Both the position numbers and the translations under genes were made by a program. 11,155 nt of DNA from Candidatus Liptonbacteria bacterium (lineage in GTDB: Bacteria > Patescibacteriota > Minisyncoccia > UBA6257 > 2-01-FULL-56-20). The notes beneath the pieces are model-generated. The model ran no database searches, was not told the origin of the DNA, and saw only the letters and a list, made by a program, of their open reading frames with translations. Positions 1 to 6,608 of the stretch are shown piece after piece. Every line of letters starts with the position of its first letter. The first letter of the stretch is position 1. The DNA lies in the NCBI GenBank assembly GCA_016212635.1, contig JACRFR010000029.1, positions 1 through 11,155 on the forward strand, written 5' to 3'.

Positions 1-98
1 CTGCCACCCTTCCTGCTTCCTAAGGGGACCTTTGATTCTCCTAGAAACTCCCGCGCCAACTCGTAAATCCGGGCGGGACGGATGGCTGTTCTGCGCAT
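1..98 (-). CDS. Partial CDS, N-terminus only, unrecognised product
   Basis: An open frame reads leftward from an ATG at 98 to the window edge with no stop, giving 32 codons of a basic N-terminus that starts MRRTAIRPARIYELAREF. The sequence IYELARE resembles the IF2_N module at the start of bacterial translation initiation factor IF-2, but the match is too short to name the gene. The start is supported by a -10-like TAGAAT ending exactly 6 nt before the ATG, the same spacing seen at three other genes here. It diverges from the SPFH gene. The last codons cover a CTAAGGGGA-containing stretch similar to the hairpin repeat near 4276-4296, so a repeat may already be part of this coding region. Confidence 0.4.
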   Translation of the reverse strand, partial: MRRTAIRPARIYELAREFLGESKVPLGSRKGG

Positions 99-104
99 AC
101 TCTC

Positions 105-110
105 ATTCTA
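105..110 (-). promoter_or_regulatory. Predicted -10 box of the leftward partial gene
   Basis: On the minus strand TAGAAT is followed by GAGAGT and then the ATG at 98. A start site about 7 nt after the -10 box would fall on the ATG, giving a leaderless mRNA. The best -35 candidate 17 bp upstream (TTCGAA) is weak. Confidence 0.4.
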
Positions 111-140
111 TCAAGAAAAATGGGGTTTTCGAACAGCGCC

Positions 141-161
141 ATAGTCAATGGTCAATAGTCT
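141..161 (+). repeat. Degenerate 7-bp tandem repeat (ATAGTCA-like, 3 units)
   Basis: ATAGTCA, ATGGTCA and ATAGTCT stand head to tail. The middle unit contributes the predicted -35 box (TGGTCA) of the SPFH gene. Confidence 0.55.
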
Positions 162-177
162 CTGCCCGTGCTATACT
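149..177 (+). promoter_or_regulatory. Predicted promoter of the SPFH gene
   Basis: TGGTCA (149-154), a 17-bp spacer, and TATACT (172-177). The -10 box ends 6 nt before the ATG at 184, so the transcript would begin on or next to the start codon. Confidence 0.55.
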
Positions 178-183
178 GCCCCC

Positions 184-1059
184 ATGAACACTCAATCGTC
201 CAGTCCCATACGGTCACTCTTTTCGCTCTTGGTTATTGTCGTCATGGTCGTCTACGGTTTGAGCTCCACCGGGCTTGTGTCCGGGGTGGCGCTAACTCTG
301 TGGGTCGTTGCTATCGTCGTAGTTGTGATCTTGATCGGCGGGCTTCGCGTCCTGGACCAGTTCGAGCGGGGAGTGGTCCTGACCTTGGGCAAGTTTACTT
401 CCACCCGCACGCCGGGCCTGACCTGGATCTTCCCGGGTATCCAGCGCATCATCAAGATTGATTTGCGGATCACGACGGTGGACATCCCCCAGCAGGAGGT
501 CATCACCAAAGATAACGTGCCGGTCGGCATCAACGCGGTGGTTTACTTCCACGTGGAGAATGCGGAGTACGCCATCTTAAACATCAAAGATTTTGCCCTG
601 GCCGTGTCCCAGTACGCCCAGGCGGCCTTGCGGGACGTGATCGGCGGCATTGAGCTCGACCCTCTATTGTCCGAACGGGAAAAGATCTCGGAAGCCATCA
701 AGCAGATCGTGGACCAGACCACCAAGAGCTGGGGCATCAACGTAACCGACATCAAGATTCAAGACATTGAACTGCCGGCGGACATGAAGCGTATCATGGC
801 CAAGCAGGCCGAGTCGGAGCGGGAACGGCGCGCCATCATCATCCGGGCGGAGGGGGAACAGCAGGCCTCGGAGAAGCTGGCCCAAGCGGCGCAGATGCTC
901 GCCAGCACGCCGGGCGGTATCTCCATGCGCACCTTGCAAACAATCGAGAAGATCAACCCCGATCCCTCCAAGACCGTGATCTTCGCTTTGCCCATGGAAT
1001 TCTACGAAGGACTGAAGTCGCTTGCGGATTTCGCCAAGAAAAAGACGGGAGAGGGATAA
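184..1059 (+). CDS. SPFH/Band 7 domain membrane protein (slipin/stomatin-like)
   Basis: A 291-residue membrane scaffold protein of the stomatin/prohibitin superfamily; such proteins form oligomeric rings in the membrane and are often tied to membrane proteases. Two hydrophobic stretches (about residues 11-30 and 33-54) precede a Band 7 domain (about 55-215) with the usual sequence FERGVVLTLGKF and the strand-rich core ending in ELPADMKRIMAKQAESERER. A charged coiled-coil region rich in Glu, Arg and Ala follows (about 200-240), then a short tail. No NfeD partner gene, common beside slipins, is visible. I chose the ATG at 184 because an in-frame ATG at 148 lies upstream of the predicted -10 box. 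The slipin-like family is clear; the client or partner is unknown. Confidence 0.9.
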   Translation: MNTQSSSPIRSLFSLLVIVVMVVYGLSSTGLVSGVALTLWVVAIVVVVILIGGLRVLDQFERGVVLTLGKFTSTRTPGLTWIFPGIQRIIKIDLRITTVDIPQQEVITKDNVPVGINAVVYFHVENAEYAILNIKDFALAVSQYAQAALRDVIGGIELDPLLSEREKISEAIKQIVDQTTKSWGINVTDIKIQDIELPADMKRIMAKQAESERERRAIIIRAEGEQQASEKLAQAAQMLASTPGGISMRTLQTIEKINPDPSKTVIFALPMEFYEGLKSLADFAKKKTGEG

Positions 1060-1190
1060 TCCGGCATATCTCGCAGCCCCGCGGAGCGACCGATAGCCCC
1101 CATCGATTTGCGTTGCGGGGAATTACGAACCCCTCACCATCCCCGCGACACTTTCGCATTTCGGCCAGTAGCATGGACCAGTAGTGCTTG

Positions 1191-1226
1191 TATCCAGTTA
1201 CTACGCCATGGCGTAGTAACTGGATA
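1191..1226. repeat. 36-bp perfect palindrome, family 1, copy at the gene's 3' side
   Basis: The half-site TATCCAGTTACTACGCCA is followed at once by its exact reverse complement, with no loop, centred on CCATGG between 1208 and 1209. The symmetry ends at the outer bases (G at 1190 and 1227). An identical 36-bp palindrome sits at 1988-2023, so the pair brackets the Cas2-like gene at 1360-1929. Confidence 0.95.
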
Positions 1227-1233
1227 GGAGGAC

Positions 1234-1259
1234 GGGGGAGGTGGGGGTGGGGGTGGGGG
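1234..1259 (+). other. Canonical G-quadruplex motif
   Basis: Four runs of five G (1234-1238, 1243-1247, 1249-1253, 1255-1259) are separated by loops of 4, 1 and 1 nt. Such short loops predict a very stable quadruplex on the plus strand. It starts 8 bp from the palindrome at 1191-1226, on its gene-proximal side. Confidence 0.75.
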
Positions 1260-1359
1260 CACGGCGCGGACAAGCTTCGTGAGCGACCTTCAGAGAGAAA
1301 GCTTCGAAGAGGTGCAGGTAGACGCTAGTCCCGAAGGTTAGGTTCCGCCGTCGCGATCT

Positions 1360-1929
1360 TCAGAGATTAAAATGGCGCTTGAGTTTTGCTTCGCCCTCGA
1401 AATGGCAAACCTCGAGAATTAAAACGTGGGGGCGAACGTCCAAAACGGCAGCTAGAAAATCAATCTCGTCTTCGCAAGGGAAGGGTGTCAGAAAAACGCT
1501 TTTGTGAAGGGGGTGGAAATTCAGATCGCGTAGTTTGCGGCGGAAAGCGTCGCGAGCACGTTTACAGGAATGGGGGATGTCGAATGTAATCAGTCGCCAC
1601 TTATTGTCCCAGTGTTTGGGACGCGGCAGCGCCAAGCTGTCCAATTTGTGAACCAGCATCACTTCTTCGCCGCGCCTAGCCAGTTTAATTTCTATCCTAC
1701 CATCCGTATGCTCCCGCCAGGAAACTAGGCTCCGATCCTGCAGCTTCTTTAGATCGCGCCTTAAGCGGTAGCGCTCGAATCTCCTTTTTCGGAAATAGCC
1801 GGCCAGTCCGATCTGCAGTAGTTTTGCGCCGGTCGGAGGAGACAAAAGAGAAATAATGATCACCCCCGAGCCCGTGGCCAGATGCTTCAGCAGCGCATAC
1901 GACTTTGAACCCTTTCTGATTTTTAACAT
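1360..1929 (-). CDS. PaaX/Cas2-like protein, stand-alone (paralogue 1)
   Basis: A 189-residue protein with an N-terminal hydrophobic patch (about 20-45, including SLLSP and GAKL), a winged-helix-like region (about 45-95, core RRDLKKLQDRSLVSW and a GRIEIKL wing), and a C-terminal ferredoxin-like fold of the Cas2/PaaX-C type (about 110-185). The Cas2 landmarks are the first strand WRLITFDIP, with the conserved Asp at 117, and the segment KSVFLTPFPCE. Bacterial Cas2 proper is about 90 residues and joins Cas1; here there is no cas1, no other cas gene and no CRISPR array, so a spacer-acquisition role is unlikely. PaaX-type proteins are DNA-binding repressors, and some Cas2 proteins are nucleases. 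It is clearly paralogous to the gene at 6642-7217. The start has a Shine-Dalgarno-like GGAG 10 nt upstream. The gene sits between two identical palindromes. Confident on fold, not on function. Confidence 0.8.
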   Translation of the reverse strand: MLKIRKGSKSYALLKHLATGSGVIIISLLSPPTGAKLLQIGLAGYFRKRRFERYRLRRDLKKLQDRSLVSWREHTDGRIEIKLARRGEEVMLVHKLDSLALPRPKHWDNKWRLITFDIPHSCKRARDAFRRKLRDLNFHPLHKSVFLTPFPCEDEIDFLAAVLDVRPHVLILEVCHFEGEAKLKRHFNL

Positions 1930-1964
1930 CCTCGCTTTACTCCTACCTATTTTTTAACCAGTTT

Positions 1965-1993
1965 ATCATACCACTGTTTTATTCCTATATCCA
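1965..1993 (-). promoter_or_regulatory. Predicted promoter of Cas2-like paralogue 1, -35 inside the palindrome
   Basis: Reading the minus strand, TGGATA (1993-1988) is followed by a 17-bp spacer and TATGAT (1970-1965). The -35 box is the terminal segment of the palindrome at 1988-2023. The leader would be about 29 nt and carries GGAG. A protein bound to the palindrome would block or modulate this promoter. Confidence 0.5.
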
Positions 1994-2027
1994 GTTACTA
2001 CGCCATGGCGTAGTAACTGGATATAGG
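1984..2027. repeat. 44-bp perfect palindrome, family 1, copy at the gene's 5' side
   Basis: The 36-bp core (1988-2023) is identical to that at 1191-1226, and the symmetry extends 4 bp further on each side (CCTA/TAGG). Perfect, loop-less, centred on GCCATGGC. From the far end of the other copy the unit is 833 bp. I see no flanking target-site duplication. Confidence 0.95.
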
Positions 2028-2135
2028 CGCGCACGTGCGGCAAGTGTGCGGCGGTTGTTTAGAGTGGGCCAAGAAACGGGCCCGCCGCGTACGACCGGCG
2101 ATCTGCCCCGCCAGAAGTCTCATCTCGGGCGGGAC

Positions 2136-2999
2136 TTACCGCACCTCTTTTAGGAATCTTTCCACCAGATCGATTGTTTCCGCGGTGCTTTGGTAGACCG
2201 ATTTCCAGATGACCGCGATGTCGGCGCCGTTGAAGATGGCGCGTTGGATTTCCCGGGAGGTGTCGCCGCCCGCGATGGACAGCAGGATGTCATAGTTGCC
2301 CTTAATGCGCTGGATCTCATGGTAGGGGATCTGTTTCTCGCGATTGTCCCGTTCCTCGTCCACGCCGCGGTGCAGGATCACTACCGGCGGAACTTTTTTT
2401 AACTGGCGCAGGACGGCCAGGGGATACTCCACGTTCATCATGTCCAGCATCGCGTCCACCCCTTGCGCTTCGCAGGCGGCGATGAATGCGTTCAGGGTTT
2501 CGGTCGGCGCACTGCCCATGGCGATCACGGCCGAGGCGCCGGCTTCCGCGGCCAGGGCCACTTCGGTTTCGCCGCGGTCGATGGTTTTTAGGTCGGCCAC
2601 GATGTAGGCGCGGTTGCCGATCTCGTTTCTAAAAGAAGCGGTTCGATTTCGTTCCCGCACGACGGTTCGGCGGCTCTGGGCGATGGCTTCGCGGAAGATA
2701 CTGCCCAGGGAAATATTTACCCCGTTAGAAGCTCCATCTCTAACGGGGTTTGCGGATAATTCAGCGTCGACTTCGGTTTCGAACGAAGCATCTCCCAGCC
2801 GATCCGTCCACCAGGAGTTCAATTTATAAATCGCCTCGGCGCCGTAACGCTTAATTAGCGGCGTGCCGGCTTCAATGATGATTCGGTTGCTTTGCGGCAG
2901 GGCGCGGATAATTTGCGCCGCGTCGCCTAGAGTGCCGTTCATCGCGACCTGCAGGTAGCGCCGCTTGGGGTTCAGAAGAGAAGGCGAGCGGAAAGCCAT
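2136..2999 (-). CDS. HUMPS-family enzyme (3-hexulose-6-phosphate synthase / OMP decarboxylase superfamily)
   Basis: A 287-residue (beta/alpha)8-barrel protein of the orotidine-5'-phosphate decarboxylase superfamily. The first strand is LQVAM (16-20), followed by IIEAGTPLIK with the conserved Glu at 43, the catalytic DxKxxD as DLKTID (Asp136, Lys138, Asp141), ILHRGVDEE with His210, and the phosphate-binding end SIAGGD plus GADIAVIWKSVY. This pattern fits 3-hexulose-6-phosphate synthase or 3-keto-L-gulonate-6-phosphate decarboxylase better than PyrF; the substrate cannot be decided from sequence. Family members are usually near 210 residues: the excess is an insert at about residues 62-130 that contains a hairpin repeat. 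The start at 2999 was chosen over an upstream ATG at 3068 because the predicted -10 box lies between them and the upstream extension is only the translation of a 7-bp repeat. It diverges from pheS. Confidence 0.8.
   Translation of the reverse strand: MAFRSPSLLNPKRRYLQVAMNGTLGDAAQIIRALPQSNRIIIEAGTPLIKRYGAEAIYKLNSWWTDRLGDASFETEVDAELSANPVRDGASNGVNISLGSIFREAIAQSRRTVVRERNRTASFRNEIGNRAYIVADLKTIDRGETEVALAAEAGASAVIAMGSAPTETLNAFIAACEAQGVDAMLDMMNVEYPLAVLRQLKKVPPVVILHRGVDEERDNREKQIPYHEIQRIKGNYDILLSIAGGDTSREIQRAIFNGADIAVIWKSVYQSTAETIDLVERFLKEVR
2719..2749. repeat. Hairpin repeat inside the HUMPS gene (ACCCCGTTAGA arms)
   Basis: ACCCCGTTAGA and its exact complement TCTAACGGGGT form 11-bp arms around a 9-nt loop. 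It encodes part of a roughly 65-residue stretch (NPVRDGASNG region) that interrupts the barrel before the DLKTID strand. I recall CCCCGTTAGA...TCTAACGGGG as a common intergenic hairpin in Patescibacteria; that is memory, not a search. Confidence 0.7.
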
Positions 3000-3005
3000 G
3001 GGGGG

Positions 3006-3014
3006 AGTATAACA
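3006..3014 (-). promoter_or_regulatory. Predicted extended -10 promoter of the HUMPS gene
   Basis: On the minus strand TGT precedes TATACT, then six C, then the ATG at 2999. TGnTATACT is an extended -10 and no good -35 box is present. The 6-nt spacing predicts a leaderless mRNA. Confidence 0.55.
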
Positions 3015-3020
3015 TACAGG

Positions 3021-3055
3021 GGGCATGTAGCATGTAGCATATAGCATGTAGCAGG
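3021..3055. repeat. 7-bp tandem repeat (GTAGCAT-like)
   Basis: Read on the plus strand: a partial unit ending GCAT, then GTAGCAT, GTAGCAT, ATAGCAT, GTAGCAG (3028-3055). It lies directly upstream of the HUMPS promoter. Confidence 0.75.
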
Positions 3056-3108
3056 GGATATACGGCATAAGGCAGAGATGATGCGAAAGATCGAACGACC
3101 TCCCCTCG

Positions 3109-3130
3109 CCCCTCCTTAGAAAAGGAGGGG
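3109..3130. repeat. Hairpin repeat CCCCTCCTT...AAGGAGGGG between divergent genes
   Basis: Nine-bp arms around AGAA. It belongs to the same C-rich/G-rich hairpin type as 4239-4260 and the insert in cca. No T-tract follows, so it is not a typical terminator. Confidence 0.7.
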
Positions 3131-3144
3131 ATAGAATTATTAAT

Positions 3145-3172
3145 TTGCCGATGGGGTTTTATTTGATACAAT
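3145..3172 (+). promoter_or_regulatory. Predicted pheS promoter
   Basis: TTGCCG (3145-3150), 16-bp spacer, TACAAT (3167-3172), 11 nt before the pheS ATG. The leader would be about 5 nt, and no Shine-Dalgarno sequence is visible. Confidence 0.45.
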
Positions 3173-3183
3173 CAAAACATCAA

Positions 3184-4215
3184 ATGACAACAGCCAAGAA
3201 CATACAAGAGCAAGCCCTGGCAGAAATAGCAGCCGCGGCGGATATCGCCGGCTTGGAACAGGTGCGAGTGAAATACCTTGGGCGCAAGGACGGGGAGTTG
3301 AATCGCCTGCTGCGATCTCTCAAAGATATGACGGAGGCCGAGCGCCGCAAGCGGGGCCCGGTGCTCCAAAATCTGCGGGCGCATTTGGAGCAAGCGCTGG
3401 ACCAGCGGCGCGCGGAACTTGCTACCACCACCTCCGATGCGGCCCTCTTAAAATTGGCCGCGCCCCTGGATTTCCAGTTACCCAAGATCGGCCACTTGCA
3501 TCCCTTAACCGAGACCATCCGGATGATCAATGATCACTTCCTGCGCTTGGGCTACAGCTTGATGGAGGGTCCGGAAATTGAAACCGACGAGTTTTGTTTC
3601 CGCCGCCTGAACGTGCCGCCGGATCATCCGGCCCGCGACATGCATGACACCATATATATAGAGGAGCCGAAATATTTATTGCGCACCCACACCTCTTCCA
3701 TCGAGGCCAGGGTGCTCGAGAAGTACAAACCGCCGTTCAAAGTGGCCTACCCCGGCCGGACCTACCGCAACGAGAAGGCCAGCAAGACCAATCACTTCAT
3801 CTTTCATCAGTATCAAGGTTTCGTGGTGCTCAAGGAGGCGAGTCTTAAAGACCTGTTCGGTACCATCACCGGTTTATTCCGCAAAATGTACGGACCGAAA
3901 GTGGTGATTCGTTTCCGCAACAAGTACTACCCTGAAGTTGAGCCGGGAGTGGGTCCGGACATGCAGTGTTTCAACTGCGCGGGCAAGGGCTGCGCGGTCT
4001 GCAAGAATGTCGGTTGGATCGAGATGGGCGGCGCGGGCATCATTCATCCCAATCTGCTCTGGATGGCGGGCATTGATCCCAAGAAGTGGCGCGGCTTCGC
4101 CTTCGGTTTGGGCCTGGACCGCTGGGTCATGGCCAAATATCACATCCAGGATATCCGCACGCTCTTAGGCGGCGACCTGGCCTACCAGTATTACCAACAT
4201 GAAAGTAACTTATGA
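3184..4215 (+). CDS. pheS: Phenylalanine-tRNA ligase, alpha subunit
   Basis: The catalytic subunit of the cytoplasmic (alpha-beta)2 enzyme that attaches phenylalanine to tRNA-Phe with ATP. The 343-residue length is normal. An N-terminal coiled-coil arm (about 1-90) is followed by the class II core: motif 1 around residues 105-133 (HPLTETIRMINDHFL), the substrate loop with LLRTHTSS at 165-172, motif 2 as RTYRNE at 192-197 leading to FHQYQGFVV, and motif 3 as GFAFGLGLDRWVM (304-316). A four-Cys segment CFNCAGKGCAVCKNVGW (262-278) is usual in many bacterial PheS proteins. I chose ATG 3184; a TTG-initiated extension from 3145 would start on the predicted -35 box. pheT follows after a 138-bp repeat-filled gap. 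Confidence 0.96.
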   Translation: MTTAKNIQEQALAEIAAAADIAGLEQVRVKYLGRKDGELNRLLRSLKDMTEAERRKRGPVLQNLRAHLEQALDQRRAELATTTSDAALLKLAAPLDFQLPKIGHLHPLTETIRMINDHFLRLGYSLMEGPEIETDEFCFRRLNVPPDHPARDMHDTIYIEEPKYLLRTHTSSIEARVLEKYKPPFKVAYPGRTYRNEKASKTNHFIFHQYQGFVVLKEASLKDLFGTITGLFRKMYGPKVVIRFRNKYYPEVEPGVGPDMQCFNCAGKGCAVCKNVGWIEMGGAGIIHPNLLWMAGIDPKKWRGFAFGLGLDRWVMAKYHIQDIRTLLGGDLAYQYYQHESNL

Positions 4216-4238
4216 GATACCAACGACACCCCACCTAA

Positions 4239-4296
4239 CCTCCCCTTGGAAAAGGGGAGGGACTAACCCACCCCGCCTTCCCTTGCTAAGGGGAGG
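4239..4296. repeat. Two tandem C-rich/G-rich hairpins between pheS and pheT
   Basis: CCTCCCCTT/AAGGGGAGG pair around 4 nt (4239-4260), and a second imperfect copy CCTTCCCTT/AAGGGGAGG around 3 nt (4276-4296). They separate two genes usually adjacent or overlapping, and no T-tract follows either one. Confidence 0.75.
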
Positions 4297-4310
4297 AGCG
4301 GAGGGGCCAG

Positions 4311-4337
4311 ATTCGTATCATTCGTACAATTTGTATA
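4311..4337 (+). repeat. 9-bp tandem repeat upstream of pheT
   Basis: ATTCGTATC, ATTCGTACA and ATTTGTATA stand head to tail. The array includes TACAAT and runs into TATATT (4334-4339), either of which could serve as a -10 for a pheT promoter, with no convincing -35. Confidence 0.55.
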
Positions 4338-4353
4338 TTAGCATCATATTTCG

Positions 4354-6375
4354 ATGAAAGTACTTTATAGCCACATCAAAAAATTAGTGCCCGGCCTCAA
4401 AGCCACCGCGCGGGAAGTAGGCGAGGGGCTGACCTTGACCGGTTTTATGATGGATGGCCTGGCATCGGTGACCTATAACGGCAAGCCGGACCATGTGATT
4501 AGCTTGGAAGTGCGCCAGAATCGGCCGGATGGCTTGTCAGTTTTGGGTGTGGCGCGGGAAGTGGCGGCGATCTACGGATTAAACGTGAAATTGCCCGTGC
4601 TTAAGGCGAAGCCCCGCACCGTCCCGTCAAGCGGGTCTGGTGCCGGAGTGAAGTATGGTTCGGCGCGTTCGCCCGCCCGGGTGGATGCCAAAAATAAGGT
4701 TCGACGTGCGCAAGTGGCGGCGTTTACCGGAGTCAAGAACGGTCCGTCGCCCAGGTGGCTCAAAGAGTATGTGGAACTCTTGGGCATGAACAGCGTAAAT
4801 TTACTAGTGGACATTTCCAACTACGCGATGCTGGTGACCGGCTATCCTAATCACTTGATTGATCAGCATAAGATGAGAGGGGATCTGGCCTGGGGCTATA
4901 ATACGCGTTTTGACCGAATGACCACTCTTTTGGGCACTACCCTGGAGCTGCAAAAAAAAGGGGAGATGTTGATCCAGGACGATGTGAATCCCATCGCTAC
5001 GCTGATGGTTGGCAGCCGCGCGGCGGAAGTCACTCGTGGAACCTCGGCGCTAGTGGCGGAAGTCGCGGTGTATGACCCTGCCCAAGTCCGCCGCGATTCG
5101 CGTACCTTTCACGTCAGCACGGAAGCCAGTCGGCGCCTGGAAAAAGAACTGGACCCCTCGGGCGTCGCCTACGCTTTTGAATTTTTAGCGGCGCTGATCG
5201 TAACTCATGCCGGAGGCACAATTAGCACCAAACTTTTTGATCACTATCCGCGCAAGTTTCAGCCCCGATCCATTCTGTTCAATCCCGCCTGGCCCGGGCG
5301 TTTTGCCGGGATCGAAATTCCCCCAGCCCAGTCACTCCGAGTTTTGAAACATCTGCGCTTTAAGGTGGCGACCGGCAAAAAAATGTGGCGCGTCACGCCG
5401 CCCGCGGAGCGCACCGACGTAACTATCGGGGAAGACGTGGTGGAAGAAGTGGTCCGTTTGGTGGGCTACCAAAATATCCCTTCGGGCGAGCTGCCCGCCT
5501 TTCCGCCCACGCCCGACATTACGCCGCCGATCATTCGCTTGGTCGAGAAAGTTCGCGACGCGCTGGCCGCGAACGGCCTGGACGAGATCTACTCTTTGCC
5601 GCTGACCACCCCCGCCTTAAATGCCGCCGCTAATTACCGCGAGTGGAGCCAAGTCGTTACCCAAAATGCGATCAATGAAGAATATCCGGTCATGCGCCAG
5701 TCGCTCTTGACCGGGTTGCTGGCCCAGGCCCAAAGCTACCGCAAGAAAAATTTGGAGCACGTGCAATTGTTCGAGGTGGGCAAGGTTTTCGGCAAGGTCG
5801 GTCGCGAGTATCAGGAACGCGAGTGTCTGGGACTTTTAGTCCACATTTCCGCCGCGCCCAAAGTTACTACTGCCGCCCAGCATATCTTGGAGCAGTTATT
5901 CCGCGGCTTAGGCGCGAGCGAGGTTGGCCACCGCCCCGCCGCGGCGGGGCCCATAGTTTCTAACCCGCACGCGGCTTGGGAGGTGCTAGTCAATGGCAAA
6001 GCGGTCGGAATCTTGTGCCAGCTCCAGCCGCAAAAGCTGACCGGCAACACGGTTCTGGGCGACACTGCATTCTGTGAGGTTGATCTTGAGGATTTGGAAC
6101 GGTCGCTTCGTGCCGCGACTCATCCGGCGGCGATCGAGCTGACTCATAAGCTAATAATCCTTGATGCTAACCTGGAATTACCGCGCGGCGATTCCCTGCC
6201 GGACCGTCTCCATGAAATTTGCCGGCAGATTGGGGAACGACATGTCTGGAGCATCGAGGTTAAAGACACTTACCCGGCAGGCGACAAGGTGCGCTACACA
6301 CTTCGAGTTTCTTACCGCGACTTGAGCGATCCCGAAGCCAAACAAAAACACGCCGAGGTATTTGTAGACAACTGA
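4354..6375 (+). CDS. pheT: Phenylalanine-tRNA ligase, beta subunit (short form, no EMAP domain)
   Basis: The partner of PheS, needed for tRNA binding and editing of mischarged Tyr-tRNA. At 673 residues it is shorter than the common bacterial form of about 800. The N-terminal B1 segment passes straight from GFMMDGLASV to VISLEVRQNRPDGLSVLGVARE (about 48-69), so the EMAP-type tRNA-binding domain normally inserted there is absent. The B3/4 editing domain follows (about 120-285; LLVDISNYAML, then STEASRRLEKELDP), then B5 (about 303-375; DVVEEVVRLVGYQNIP), the catalytic-like core (about 395-580), and FDX-ACB (595-673). The C-terminus stops soon after VRYTLRVSYRDLSD, somewhat earlier than usual, and its stop codon lies inside a GACAACT tandem repeat. 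Confidence 0.94.
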   Translation: MKVLYSHIKKLVPGLKATAREVGEGLTLTGFMMDGLASVTYNGKPDHVISLEVRQNRPDGLSVLGVAREVAAIYGLNVKLPVLKAKPRTVPSSGSGAGVKYGSARSPARVDAKNKVRRAQVAAFTGVKNGPSPRWLKEYVELLGMNSVNLLVDISNYAMLVTGYPNHLIDQHKMRGDLAWGYNTRFDRMTTLLGTTLELQKKGEMLIQDDVNPIATLMVGSRAAEVTRGTSALVAEVAVYDPAQVRRDSRTFHVSTEASRRLEKELDPSGVAYAFEFLAALIVTHAGGTISTKLFDHYPRKFQPRSILFNPAWPGRFAGIEIPPAQSLRVLKHLRFKVATGKKMWRVTPPAERTDVTIGEDVVEEVVRLVGYQNIPSGELPAFPPTPDITPPIIRLVEKVRDALAANGLDEIYSLPLTTPALNAAANYREWSQVVTQNAINEEYPVMRQSLLTGLLAQAQSYRKKNLEHVQLFEVGKVFGKVGREYQERECLGLLVHISAAPKVTTAAQHILEQLFRGLGASEVGHRPAAAGPIVSNPHAAWEVLVNGKAVGILCQLQPQKLTGNTVLGDTAFCEVDLEDLERSLRAATHPAAIELTHKLIILDANLELPRGDSLPDRLHEICRQIGERHVWSIEVKDTYPAGDKVRYTLRVSYRDLSDPEAKQKHAEVFVDN

Positions 6376-6415
6376 CAACTGACAGCTGACAACTGGTAGT
6401 TAACAGTTGAGAACT
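6367..6415. repeat. 7-bp tandem repeat (GACAACT-like, 7 units) over the pheT stop
   Basis: GACAACT, GACAACT, GACAGCT, GACAACT, then the more diverged GGTAGTT, AACAGTT and GAGAACT. The pheT stop codon TGA (6373-6375) spans the junction of units 1 and 2, so the last residues of PheT are repeat-encoded. Confidence 0.8.
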
Positions 6416-6460
6416 GTAAACCGGAGACCAAGGCGGATTTCAGTTGTCCACGTGCGCGTG

Positions 6461-6492
6461 CGTAGATAATTAGCCATGGCTAATTATCTACG
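6461..6492. repeat. 32-bp perfect palindrome, family 2, copy a
   Basis: Half-site CGTAGATAATTAGCCA followed by its exact complement, centred on GCCATGGC (between 6476 and 6477), no loop. G-runs follow on the right. It differs from the neighbour at 6573 only in the outer part of both arms. Confidence 0.95.
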
Positions 6493-6572
6493 GGGGTTGA
6501 TCCGTAGCGTAGGCACGGGGGCTCGGTCCGTGATGCCGGGGGGTGATTAAGCAATTGAGCAATCGATTGAGT

Positions 6573-6608
6573 TGCAACGATAATTAGCCATGGCTAATTA
6601 TCGTTGCA
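6573..6608. repeat. 36-bp perfect palindrome, family 2, copy b
   Basis: Half-site TGCAACGATAATTAGCCA and its exact complement, centre between 6590 and 6591. Its right end lies 33 bp from the start of the second Cas2-like gene and contributes most of that gene's predicted -35 box. Confidence 0.95.

Larger units (their letters stand above)
1060..1359. other. Intergenic region: palindrome, G-quadruplex motif, no gene
   Basis: These 300 bases separate two convergent genes. They contain the 36-bp palindrome at 1191-1226, a G-tract cluster at 1234-1259, and a weak inverted pair GCGGGG/CCCCGC between about 1114 and 1146. I see no T-tract terminator and no credible short gene. Confidence 0.6.

Noticed and set aside
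1203..1214. ATG within the GCCATGGC centre of the palindromes as start codons
   Set aside because: No open frame of useful length begins at these ATGs; the ATG is a by-product of the symmetric centre.
2137..3171. Upstream start of the HUMPS gene at 3068 and the overlapping frame 2872-3171
   Set aside because: Both are translations of the GTAGCAT tandem array and the hairpin at 3109-3130, upstream of the predicted promoter.
4239..4296. Rho-independent terminators between pheS and pheT
   Set aside because: The hairpins are stable but no T-tract follows, and the same hairpins occur inside cca.
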